Positions 23,566 to 34,206 of a stretch of DNA of 64,000 nucleotides are shown here, in pieces (position 1 is the stretch's first letter; the number at the start of each line of letters is the position of its first letter). The notes under the pieces are model-generated. The model made no database searches, was not told the DNA's origin, and saw only the letters and a program-made list of their open reading frames with translations. The stretch covers positions 67,322,987-67,386,986 of the forward strand of contig CM048557.1 of the NCBI GenBank assembly GCA_026413225.1, given 5' to 3'. The DNA comes from Otis tarda. Lineage: Eukaryota; Chordata; Aves; Otidiformes; Otididae. The position numbers and the translations under genes are program-made.

Positions 23566-24495
23566 GGCTTCGTGGCCGTTCGCCAACTACGAACAACCTA
23601 TCTGTGAACAGCCAGTCCCAGCTGCACAGGAACAGGAGAGCCACCCTCCCAGACGTCGGCCTGAGGACGACGTTCAAAGCCACATGGGTTACTCCGTGTC
23701 GCCGTGTGAATCCCCTCTTTTTTCTCCTCCCAGTGCACAGTGCGGTATTTGGGAAGACACCAGGTAGGCTGATTAGCTTTGATGTCAGTCTAAGACCTCC
23801 GTGCACTGCAGGTGGGACCTGAGCACCGTGTTTTCCTTTGTTGGCCACCCCTCTTTTTGGTCAAAGACACGGAGAGAGGAGAGACCCTCTGGGAGCAAAG
23901 AGGTGAAGGGAATGTGCCAAAACAGGCTCAAAGGAGGAACAGAAAGTGCCGGGGCAGCTAAACTGACGTCTCAAGGGTAGAACAGGTTCTGATCGTAGCT
24001 CAAGTACAAGAGTCCATCAGGACACTTCAGTACGTTGGGTTAGGAAACGCTGAACACAGCAACACGGATGCTCAAAGGTGACAGACCAGAACAGAGGGCC
24101 AGACCAATTTCCTGCCCAAAATGTCTTCAAGCATCTTCACCTTGAGCCCCTGTGAGCAAGTGCACAGCAGCACATCAACTAAAAACACCCTGGCCAGCAG
24201 CCCAGCTCATGGAGAATGGGCACAGCTTGCTCTGTTTGGATTCTGGACACCTCCCGGGTAACCAGAGGGTGAGGGACATGGCAAACGGAGCGCCATGGCA
24301 AAAGGCCATTGCTCTTGTCCTCCACCACCACTACCATCTCCAGCGGTTCATGGCTTCAGGCTGAGGGCAGGTGACAGTTCATCTCCTTGCTTGCAGAGTG
24401 ATGGTCTAAAGAGCTTTGGAGTGTGTCTCCCAAGTGCTCTGAATTTACAGAGTGGACAGGGAAATCTGTATCTGCTGTTCAGAGCTGGAGTAGAA

Positions 24496-24558
24496 GATAA
24501 TGGTTGAACGTAATGACCTTAAAAGTAGTTTCCAACCTAAACGATTCTGTGATTCTAC
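24496..24558 (+). mobile_element. CR1 LINE tail, plus strand
   Basis: The segment reads from gataatggttgaacg through TTTCCAACCTAAACGATTCT to a GATTCTGTGATTCTA tail. This is the 3' terminal 60 bp of a CR1 element with diverged octamers. Sequence upstream may belong to the same insertion, but I could not recognise it. Confidence 0.85.
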
Positions 24559-25341
24559 GTTGTCCTCACTCTCAGACCTGTTTGCTGTCGTACTTGTGCA
24601 TATTCTGCATGGATTTGAGAAAACAACTGTGCTCACACATTATCTTTCTGTACGACGACTCTGTTTTTAAGCTACAGAATTAGCAAGATATTGTAGTGAT
24701 GGGACCCTGGCAAAGTGAGTGACTCCTAGAAATGTTCTCCAATGGTTACGTGCAACGCTAGAGGGCATGAGCAAGACAACAGACGTCCCCATCTACCACT
24801 GCTGAAAAGCGCCAGTGTGATAAAGGCCAACGAGCTTTTCTCAGTCCATCAGTACAAGAGAAACAAAGCAAACAATGTCAGAGGTGTCCCCACCTGGCAG
24901 GATGAGTGCAAGGGTGCCAAGTGTCGGCACACAGCATGGTCAACTAAGGAACAAGTTTCTGAAGGCAATTCCTGAGTACAAAGCTAATCCTCCCCCAGCA
25001 AGAACAGCGCAGTTGTTTGCTTCACTGTCGTAACCTTATTAAGGCTTTTGCACTCTTTATTTTTGAGCAAGCACACCGGCGTGTCTAGCAAAACTTCGCA
25101 TGAGAGGAAACGTGTCGCCCTGCGCAAGGCAAACATACGCTGAGAACATGCAATCCCCTTCACGTAGCAAATCTACACAGAGGAGAGCGTTGTACTTGCA
25201 AGCTGCCCATCAACCCAGCACAAATCAGGGTGGTCCTGCAGGTTAGAACACGCAGATCCCATTCCATTATCAAGCTCAGTTTGGATACTGGGTACGATGA
25301 CAGAATTGTCTCTGGTGGTAGGCAGGGGAGAAAGTCTCTAA

Positions 25342-25366
25342 CCATTCTATGATTCTGTGATTCTAA
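25342..25366 (+). mobile_element. CR1 LINE octamer tail remnant
   Basis: Only the terminal ACCATTCTATGATTCTGTGA and one further octamer are recognisable as a CR1 3' tail. The preceding 180 bp may be a degraded CR1 body, but I cannot show it. Confidence 0.6.
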
Positions 25367-28300
25367 GTCAGGAAACTCACGCTCCGTCCATGACAAGTGC
25401 TTTCTTGGTGCCATTTTTTCCACCTCAACTGCCTGATGACCTGGGGAAGAGCTCCACCACCTTGTTCATCTGCTCTCCCACTAGCAAGTCCATAACTGGG
25501 GCAAATATAGGTAAAATTCAGCAAACGACATCACGTACGCGCATGCCGACATACAGCTCAGTAGCTGCAGATCTGCCTGTATGGCCGCTGTTGGGATTGA
25601 GTCTCTTCTGAGAAAGAACAGCATGACAGAAAGCCCTTTCAAGGACGGCAGGGTCTCCACAAGCCGGCACTGGGCTTGCCTCAGAGTCAGCAGCCCCTGG
25701 TGGGATTGTCACATTAAGAGTCCACGGGATGGCCCTGTCTTCTGCAGTGTGCCCGGCTGCCACCAGTATCTCTACATTTCTTGTCGTACCGGGAGTTTGA
25801 CCACCAGTTTGATCACCTTGCTGGTGCCACCTGAGCATCACTGAAACATAAGCATTTACTGAAAGCTGGTAGGTGCAAGGGGAGAGCCATAAATCTGGAC
25901 TGGCACGCATGGAAGGAGGTACGCTGATTTATTCCTTCTCTTCAGCTCTAGGACAAAGTGAGAGATTTTTCTTTTTCGGGACAAGAAGGTTAGAGAGGTG
26001 ACTAGTTCTCCCGCATCGCATTGCTTGCTCACCTTCTCTCTCTCCTTGTAGACAAACAACACCAGTTTTCTGGCAGAGACTCCCACGGGAAGGGTGTAGC
26101 AGGCCTGAGCGCCCGGCACCTTTCCCATTTTTTTCAGAAGCGGAAGGGTGGCCACAGACTGGCAAACAGCTGTGCTGGCCCAAGGATCTCTCTGTTCACT
26201 CACAGGGGAATCCAGGCAGCACAGTAACACTGAAATACCGGAGTTCGCAACACCTCTCCTGGATGAACACAGCCCCAGTGCCTGGGACTTCCGCTCTGTG
26301 AGGTCTCTGACCGTATCTATCCATGGCTGACCTGTGATCGTCCCCTGCTGTCACCCACACCATGCCAGGCACTGGTGTCACTCCAAGGGACCCAAAGCAC
26401 TCACACCAGGGACGCACTGGGTGCTCACCCAAGAGCAAGACCATGGGGCACCACCAGCCACGCACTCAGATACCACCATTACCAGCCCAGGGACCTCCTC
26501 CTCCTTTTGGAAGGACAGATGGGAGATGGATTCATAGACACACAAGGCTCCAGCAAGACCAAGTGCTGCCTGCCTCCTCCGGGACCATTCCCCACTGGGA
26601 AACCCAACGTGTCATTGCTTTATGGCAGCGCTACAGCCCGTACAGAAGCTGGGCAGAACTCCTGTCCCTCAGGCAGGGTGACAACTGGAGACACTCACCC
26701 TGGCTGAAGTGCTTGGCACCAAGCCACCTCTTCTTCTGGGTAGGTACCAGCATAAGGAGGTCCTTGCTCCTCTGCCTGCAACATCTGGCTCTTGATTCAA
26801 ACGTTTGGGGCAATTATTGTTGACCCCTCAGTAAAATCCAGACCTTCTGCCCCTGTGCAGAGGTGGGAGGTTGACTTGCCCCTGGAAACCTGCTCTCCAT
26901 GGGGAGTTTAAGTGCCCTGAGATGAGAGCATAGGAAAATCTCACCACACATCGATAAAAGCAGTAATACTGCTATCCCCAGGTTACACACTGGGAGCAGA
27001 GGACCAAGACACCCGTCCAGCAGATGCATGCCAGCACCAGGAACTGAATCCTTACCTCTTTAGCTGTGGTTCAACAGGCTCGCTATTGCCAGCCGGAGTA
27101 GCTCTCACTCCCTCCAAACCTTGTGCTTTGCTCTTGCTCGCAGACCTGACGGCCCAATTCAGACCAGTGTACCTGCACCCCACCTTCTCAGCACTGGACA
27201 AGCGTATTTAACAGCAGACTCTCCTTCTCTGCACACATTCCCTTCCAAGCAGGCAGAAAACAGAGGGTTAAGCTTCCATTTGACACCAGAAACCCACATG
27301 CCGTAAGATCGTACTCAGGTGGAACCAATTACACTGGGGAAAGGAAGGAGCCGGAGCCCCCATCCAAGAAGCTCTTGGTCTGCAGCTTTGAAAGCCAGCT
27401 GCTGTTTTCTGCCCTTTCAGAGCTTCCAGGCCCCATCTCCACTGCAAAGGCGTTGTGCAACCCAGGCGTTTTGCAACCGCCGCCTGACTCGGCCGCAGAG
27501 CCGGGGCTCTGGGCTTCACCCTGTCCCACCACGCCAGGAGCAGCTCTGGCCTCCTGCCGACCTGCGCCGCTGAGCCCGTGCCGTGGCCACCTCTACTCCT
27601 GGCTCACTAAAGCTTGGTTTAAAGCTGCAGCTGAAGCTCTGCAGGATGGGCTAAGAAAGCAGTTACGGTGATGCACTGGATGGCCAGGAGCACATGAACT
27701 TCCATCGCTTTGGGTAAGTCCGTACCCTGAGATCGCCCCAGATCCATCACTTAGGACGCTGGTCCCACTCCCAGATCACCATTACTGGTGTAAATCCAGA
27801 GTGACTCCTTCAGAGCGCTCCAGACTTGCCCTGCAAAGGCTAGTGAACTCCAGTAACATCTCCTCAAACCTCGGCTAACACCAGTCAGCACTGGTAAGAG
27901 AGAGCTGGAGATGAACCAAGTCTGAACCAAGTCTCAAAGCCTGGGTCTAGGTCGAGTCAAAGACAAGGACAGCACAAAGCAAACTGTCATGTGAGCTTCA
28001 CCGACCCATATTTAAACCTGACACCTAATTATGCCACAAAACCAGACGAAAGTACCTCGGGCAAGATCACCACGTTACTCCTCTGGGAAAGGCTTTGCCC
28101 CATTTCAGCGTCAGGAAAAGGCAGTGCCTTTGCAGGGACGGGTTGGGGAAAGCTGTGCCCTGCAGGCTGTTGCTGGATTAAGCCCCTGCTCAGATAAACA
28201 CCTCCAAGTAAGAGTGAGAATTTAAAAATAATGACACGAAAACCTAAACAAACAGTAATGGTTTGAAGGCTTTGCTTTGGAATAAAAGATTAATGGACGT

Positions 28301-30779
28301 ATTGATTGCCTCAAGGGGCTGGGAGAAAGGCTGACAGCCGTGTTTATTTTTTAGCACCAGTCTGTGGACTTATTGTGCTTGTGTCCAAGCAAATATTGCG
28401 TTAAGGAAGCTTACGAAGTAACACATGAAGAGTGGTCGGGTCGTCTCCAGCTCAGCCCGTCGGTTTTCTGATCATGCTGCCACCAAAATGTGTTAGCAGG
28501 AGTTAAAACAACTTAACATTAGGATTAGACTGAGCTGAAGATGTGTTCAGACGCCTCTGCAAAGCTACTCAGCCTTAGAAACACTTCTTCACCCCACCAC
28601 GATGCTTGGGGAAAAGGTTCCAAGTATGGACTCTACAAACCTCGCAGCTCAGAGCCAGACGATGTGAGCGAGCTGCCCCGGCACCACAAGTAGTTACTGC
28701 AGGATGCCAGAAAGGACCGGACTGGGCAAGGGCTGCTGTACTGGGACTCACGGATGCTACGGCAAAGGAGTGGCAGAGATGGAGAAGCAGACTTCCAGGG
28801 TAAAGTACAGGGCTGCTGCTTGACCCACAAGTGCTCCTGTTCCAGTGCTGCACTGCTGCGCACACCTAATTCTGGGAGAATGTAAGAAAAATCTCAGCAG
28901 CGCGGCAGCTCAGGCACTGCTGAGTGATTTGGCTGTTGCTTGGGTTTCAGCACCTTGCGCTAACACCCGGGGACCCCACTGGACAAGAGGTGGGTTGCTA
29001 TTTCTGCTAAGAGATAAGTGCAGGCAAAAAGGCTCAATGAAACACAAAGGGGTTTTTGAAAAACGTCCTTCAAGACCTAATGCATCTTGTGGTGCTCCAG
29101 CCACGGTCAATGATTAACCTGCTGCACCCATCAGACCTCCCTGCTTCCAGCTCTCGACACGAGGAACCAGACATCTTCAGAAGCCACCTCTTCCCACTGC
29201 CTGCCTGGCATGCCAAGCCTCCGAACCACCAAGCACGCAAAAACCACGAGGAAGAATACCCCAAAAAATAATCCCTGGAGAGGTTTAACAGAACAATTGC
29301 AAATAGATTCACGATTCTTCTCAACCTGACTCCTTGTTATGCTCCTTTCCCATGCAGGTCACCCCAAAACAGTTATCAGAGAAGCTGAACCTCACACAAT
29401 CTCACGGCAGCAGGAGAGAGGCCTTCAAAGATGGGGGACGGGATGGGCATGATGATCAGAGTTGGTGGAGAAGCTGAGACCCTTCTGGTAAATCCCCACG
29501 TGACAGAGCAGGCAGCGCTGCCTGCAAGGATGGACACTGGAGAGGCAGGGACCAGGGTGCTACAGCAATAAACCCAGAGCCGCGTTTCACATCATTGTTG
29601 ATTTGCAACATCACCTAACACAAGCGCTTATTACAGGAGAGGGAAAAACCCAGAAGTCTTAAGTGACCACTTTAAAGCTTTCAGCTATTTAATTGTGGCT
29701 TTCCATACGCTGATAGAGAAGCCAGCACCCTGGCCGCAAGAAGCCTCTCCTCCCCAAAGTGCTCTCTGCGTCCCTTATACCCAGGGAGACACCAAGCATC
29801 TTGGAGAGAGACCTCCTGAGGGGCCCAAAGAGAAGGAGCACGCTCAGCTTTGCAGGTGAGATGGTGGCAGTCACCCCAGGTGACAGGCAAGGCAGGTGTG
29901 CCAGCCCTCCACAGAGGGAGCGGGTGGGCAGAGGAGCTCCTGAAGCCCCAAGAAGATGTTTTGTTCCTCCTCTCCAAAGGACGGCTTGCAGGCATCAACG
30001 GCTGCTTTACAAAACAGTTACAGCTGCACTACATCTCCATGCAAAATCAACGATAAGTCTCCAGCCAAAGTGCTCTGCAGCGTCCCCGAGTGTCCAAGCC
30101 TGGGTTGGGCTCTCCACCATCCACTGCTCCCATCAAAGCCTGGCAGGGTCTCCTTGGGGGAAAAGCTACCCAACTCTCCTGGAAAACATGGAGGACTGTG
30201 CGTCTAAACCCTTCGATCGCCACCAGCTTCACACCTCTATGCGCTGCAGATACAGGGGAACATTTTCGGATATGCCCTGAAGATCGCAGATCCCAGCCCT
30301 GCTTCCAAAAATGATGCCTGCGCTTTGGGGCCCCAATCCCATTTCCTCCCAGTAAGTCCCCACGTCACTTTTGGACTTGCCTCAAGTCCCCCAGCTCACT
30401 TCTGGACACAAAGCATCAGCTCCCTGCTCGTTTTAGGAACTTCTGAAACGTGAACTACAAATCTAGATGGAGGTACATGAAAGAAAAGGGGCTCCCTTTG
30501 ATAACACACATTTTTGCTCTCACAGCTTGACTGTTTTTCCCTCCTCTCCAGCTGCCAGGTCTTTAAAATCCCATAGGACTAGAGAAAAAAAAAAAAAGGC
30601 AGGCAGGAAATAAAAAAGCAGGTAAGGGAAGGAAAAAAAGAAAGGAGTTTTCTATGGCCCAGATGAACCCACCCCCTCTGTTAACCACAGCAAATAAATA
30701 TTTTCTAGTGGGATGGGGGAACCATGCTGCGAACAGCAGCTGCAGGTGGCCGTCCCCAGTGCTTCTCACGGGTACTTAC

Positions 30780-31298
30780 TGGTGCTTGTGCTAGTGCCGA
30801 TGGTGTTGATGGTTGTGGGGACGGAGGAGGAGGAGTAGAGGGGCAGATGGCCGTTCTCGCACGCCAGGTTTTTGTCCTGCCAGCTGGAAGCGCTGACGCT
30901 TATGCCCGAGTCTCGAGAGTTTTGCCATCCGTTGAGTTTGTCGTCGGAGTTTTGTCTTTGGTGATAGTAGTGCGTCTGCCCGTAATCCACCGAATCCGAC
31001 CGACCCCTGCTCTGGCTCCCGAAGCCACCCGACGTGCGGTCCTCCAGGTGGTTGAGCCACATGGCCAGGGCGCTCCTGTCCTCTAAGGAGGTGGCCGGGT
31101 GTATCAAGGCGTAGGACAGCAGCTGCCTGCTCTCCTCGATGTGTTGGTTGTGTTCGATCGAGTGGGCCAGGATTTTAGGCAAGAGTTTCATGTATTCGAC
31201 TTTTGCCTCGATGTTTCCGGGCTTCAGTAAAGGCAGGTGGGTTAACAATAGGGAAATCACTTTATCCTTGGATTCCTGTTGCCATTGGTTAATGATTC
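30780..31298 (-). CDS. SAMD4A: SAMD4A (Smaug1) N-terminal coding exon, 519 nt
   Basis: This internal exon encodes the N-terminal Smaug similarity region. It reads from [18 protein letters not shown] through [18 protein letters not shown] and [18 protein letters not shown] to a Ser/Thr-rich end, [12 protein letters not shown]. The KPGN and [12 protein letters not shown] wording fits SAMD4A rather than its paralogue SAMD4B. SAMD4A is a cytoplasmic RNA-binding repressor that recruits deadenylation and translation-silencing machinery to mRNAs with Smaug recognition hairpins, and it forms cytosolic silencing foci (family knowledge). The acceptor is a pyrimidine-rich tract ending in cag before 31298. 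The donor GTAAGT starts at 30779. The exon enters with two bases of a split Gly codon and leaves with one base of an Ile codon, which the 264-nt exon completes. Residues after the conserved block ([27 protein letters not shown]) form a Ser/Gln/Asp-rich linker. The preceding exon with the initiator Met is not in the window. Confidence 0.97.
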
Positions 31299-31954
31299 CT
31301 GTCGAAGGAACAGAAAAAAAAAAAAAAACAAAGAAGAAGAGAATTGAGAAATCGGCAAACAGAGCTAATACAGAAATAAGTAGAACCTGGCAGGATAAAT
31401 ACGACACGCCGGAGGAACGCCTGCGTGTGAGATGCCACTGCGGGAGCATCTCCCACGCGGGGGGTCACTGCTCTTCGAAAACCCAGATCACGGCAAGGTG
31501 TGGACACCGAGAGTTACCAGACACTCCTGAAAATCACTCGGAAAGCCGAATTACACCCACCTCTGCTGCAGCTACGTAGCTCCACTGCTGTTGTCCTACT
31601 GTTAGTCAACGTCACGACTTGGCCCAAATTTTCCACCTTGTTGCAGATTGCAGAAAATACTACACAAAACCTCTACATGGATAAACTTAACCTTTTAAAA
31701 GCACTGGTTGGAAAATGGAAAAGGTCAAGATTCAAGTGAGTTAACAGAGGCAAAGAGTCACAGAGGGCAAAGGGAAGAAACCTCGGGCAATACCCAAACC
31801 AGGGTGTTGGTCCATCCACCGGGCCAGCGCGATAAGCTGCCCCAAAGGTATCTAGGGAAGGGCTCAGAAGCGGCTGCAGAGCTATTGTTCCTCCATTACC
31901 TCACACCAGATAAGAGAGGTTTTAGAAGACCAGAAGAAAAGCAAATACAGGGTT

Positions 31955-32905
31955 TAGCTTTAAAAAGAGGAAAAAAGGAAAAGCCAGGGAATTACAAACT
32001 GGTCACTTAACTCAAACTCTCGGAAAACTGATGGAACAAATAATGAAACAGCCTATTTGTAAGCACTTAGAAGATAACAAGATGATAAGTGACTGCCGAC
32101 ACCGATTTGTCAAGAACAATTTAATTTCCTTCTGCGACAGAGCAACCAGGCTGTGAATAGCCGGAGACGCAGTCAGAGCCGTGTATCTTGATATTCATTA
32201 GGTGCCGCCGCACACGGCTTCCGCAGCAGCGCACCAGAGAAACACGCTCAGGCGAAGCTACTCTCATGTGGGCACACAAGTCATCAGAAAACCATACGGA
32301 GAGAGTCCTTACTGGTGATTCACCGTCAGACTGGGAGGACGTGCTGGGCAAGGAGACCTGTCCCACCCAGTATGTCATCGGTGATACGGGTGACGTGATA
32401 AACGTGTTCAACGCTAGGAGAAATGAAAACACCCCAGAAAACTGGATTTGAAGTCAAACAATGTTGAGACCTGAAGAAAACTCGGAAAAAAACCCCAGCT
32501 GCGTTAAGTAGGTGCGAACATCTGGATGCAGGTGGGAATAAATCGCTATGCGGTGTCCGGAGGGGAAGAGCCTGGGGTCAGGAAGCATCACAGGCTGAAC
32601 ATGTGTCAGAACTGCACATAAACTGCACACAAAAACTGCACCAGTCAGACTGTCAGCTGTCTGAGAGGTGAAGACCGACATGGACAAGCTGCTCTCCATG
32701 TCTCCAGGGGATTGTAGTGATCAGTTTGAATGCAGCAAAGGCGAACGAGGTCGGACACGAAGAAACTATGTCCTACAGGTAGGACCAGTGATGGACAGGG
32801 AGAGGTTGCCTACGGACGTTGTGAAATCTCCATCACAAGAGGTTTTTCTGACCAGCTCATACAAATACCAGCCAAGGATAGCTCAGGATCTGCCCAGACA
32901 ACCCG
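31955..32905 (+). mobile_element. Degraded CR1-family LINE with reverse-transcriptase remnants
   Basis: Opposite in orientation to SAMD4A. The first part still reads as a broken LINE reverse transcriptase: a GNYKLV-type motif, then a stretch resembling KHLEDNKMISD and RFVKNN, then YLDIH where intact CR1 has YLDF ahead of SKAFD. Stops and frameshifts interrupt it. Positions near 32265-32360 resemble the following HNWLENR...GVPQGS region at DNA level. Positions 32745-32890 resemble a CR1 3' UTR (a GGAGAGGTTGCC...GAAATCTCCATCA...GAGGTTTTT series). It therefore looks like one old, internally shortened CR1 insertion. The exact ends are uncertain. Confidence 0.8.
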
Positions 32906-34140
32906 ACTGACACTTCCCAGCCCCGGGTCACTCTCTCCTCCAGCATTTACCAAACCCCTCTATGCAGCCTTCAGACTTTCAGTCCCCGCAAAAGGCTGTG
33001 TCTAAAAGTGCTACAACTCAACTGGCTGGTGAAAAAGGATTTTCTTCTGCTTCCTTTAAACCCGCTGCCCGAAAAGTTCAACAAGAGAAATACCCTGAAT
33101 TCTTATGTTATTAAAAAACCCAAAAACTTTATGTTCTCTCTCTCTGTCTGCTGTCTCCTATCCATACTGTGGAGGAAGCCGCTCTAAATCACTGATTATC
33201 CCTGTATCCTTCAGGTATTTTTGAGCCAGGGTAACGAAACCCACACGAGTGAAATGAAGATCTGGTTGCCCATCTGTAGGATCACCCATCAGGTTTGCTT
33301 TTAGGAAGACCCACGTTGCCATCCAGCAGTGAACCCAACCCAACCCTTCCATCACCCCATGACTCAAAAAAATTGCCATTACAGCAGGGCTTTTCCCAGT
33401 TAGGGCCAAACCCTGCACATCGGTTCCCCAACACATCTGCGGGAGTGAGCAGCACTCATCCCTCCAGCCTCGCCTTCCCAGTTTGAAGAAGTGCAACCAT
33501 TTTAAGATGAAGCCACTAGATGGCTTGCTGGAAACGCCGACGGCTCTCACTGGAACTTTCTGCAGTGGTATTTACTTCTCCGCAGACCCACCCCTGCTCC
33601 AGAGCCACTTCCTGACCCGGCTGCCGGCGTGTCCGAGTCATCTCGTGCCGCTGTGCTGAGATGGACAAGGGACACGGCGTGGCACAGCTCTGGTGGAGAA
33701 GGAACAGCTTTGTCTGCAGCAGAAGGGAGTTTCACTACTCTTGGTATCCTCCCTTCCCGTTGAGATGCTGTGAGGTTGTTTTGGTGCTAAAGAACGGGAT
33801 TTGGAAAAGCAACGCTCAACCTATGTGTTGTAGTTCAACCTCAGCTGGTAACGAAGCACCACACAACCGCTCGCTCACTCCCTTCCGGTGGGATAGGGGA
33901 GCGATTCGGAAGCGTAAAAGTGAGAAAACTCATGGGCTGAGATGAAGACAGTTTCAGAGGTAAAGCAAAAGCCATGCACGCAAGCAAAGCAGAACAAGGA
34001 ATTAATTTGCTACTTCCCACTGGCAGGCAGGTGTTCGGCCACTTCCAGGAAAGCAGGGCTCCACCACACACAACCATCACCACCCTGAGCCCTTCTAGCT
34101 CACCAACATTTTCTTCCAAAAGCACAGTGGGACTGAAGGC

Positions 34141-34206
34141 ACTCTTTGGAGGATTCGAACGCACCCTCTTCACCCCAAGCCAGGCTCTACCCACTGAGTG
34201 AGGGAT
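34141..34206 (-). pseudogene. Decayed tRNA-like / tRNA-derived SINE-like segment
   Basis: On the minus strand CTCAGTGGGTAGAGC looks like a tRNA D arm (A box). About 24 nt later GCGTTCGAATCC looks like a T arm (B box). The D stem keeps three of four pairs. The T stem keeps only part of its pairs, the variable region is about four bases short and no acceptor stem forms. So this is at best a pseudogene of a tRNA or the head of an ancient tRNA-derived SINE. Chance remains possible. Confidence 0.35.

Larger units (their letters stand above)
11616..30779 (-). other. SAMD4A: SAMD4A intron, about 19.2 kb
   Basis: Bounded by GTAAGT at 30779 and ttttccag ending at 11616. Named contents are a CR1 (14269-14617), a 20-bp minisatellite (22859-23565), two CR1 tails (24496-24558 and 25342-25366), a CpG-dense stretch near 17500-17730 and several A or T homopolymers (for example 13159-13175 and 17879-17910). 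The 28200-28550 stretch is AT-rich and enhancer-like in texture only. Elsewhere I see no gene, RNA gene or named repeat. Confidence 0.85.

Noticed and set aside
23059..23607. 182-codon Pro/Ser/Gln/His-rich frame on the plus strand
   Set aside because: Pure translation of the 20-bp minisatellite, not a gene.
917..31298. Possibility that the gene is SAMD4B rather than SAMD4A
   Set aside because: The N-terminal block ([30 protein letters not shown]) and [12 protein letters not shown] match SAMD4A; SAMD4B differs at these positions as I recall it.
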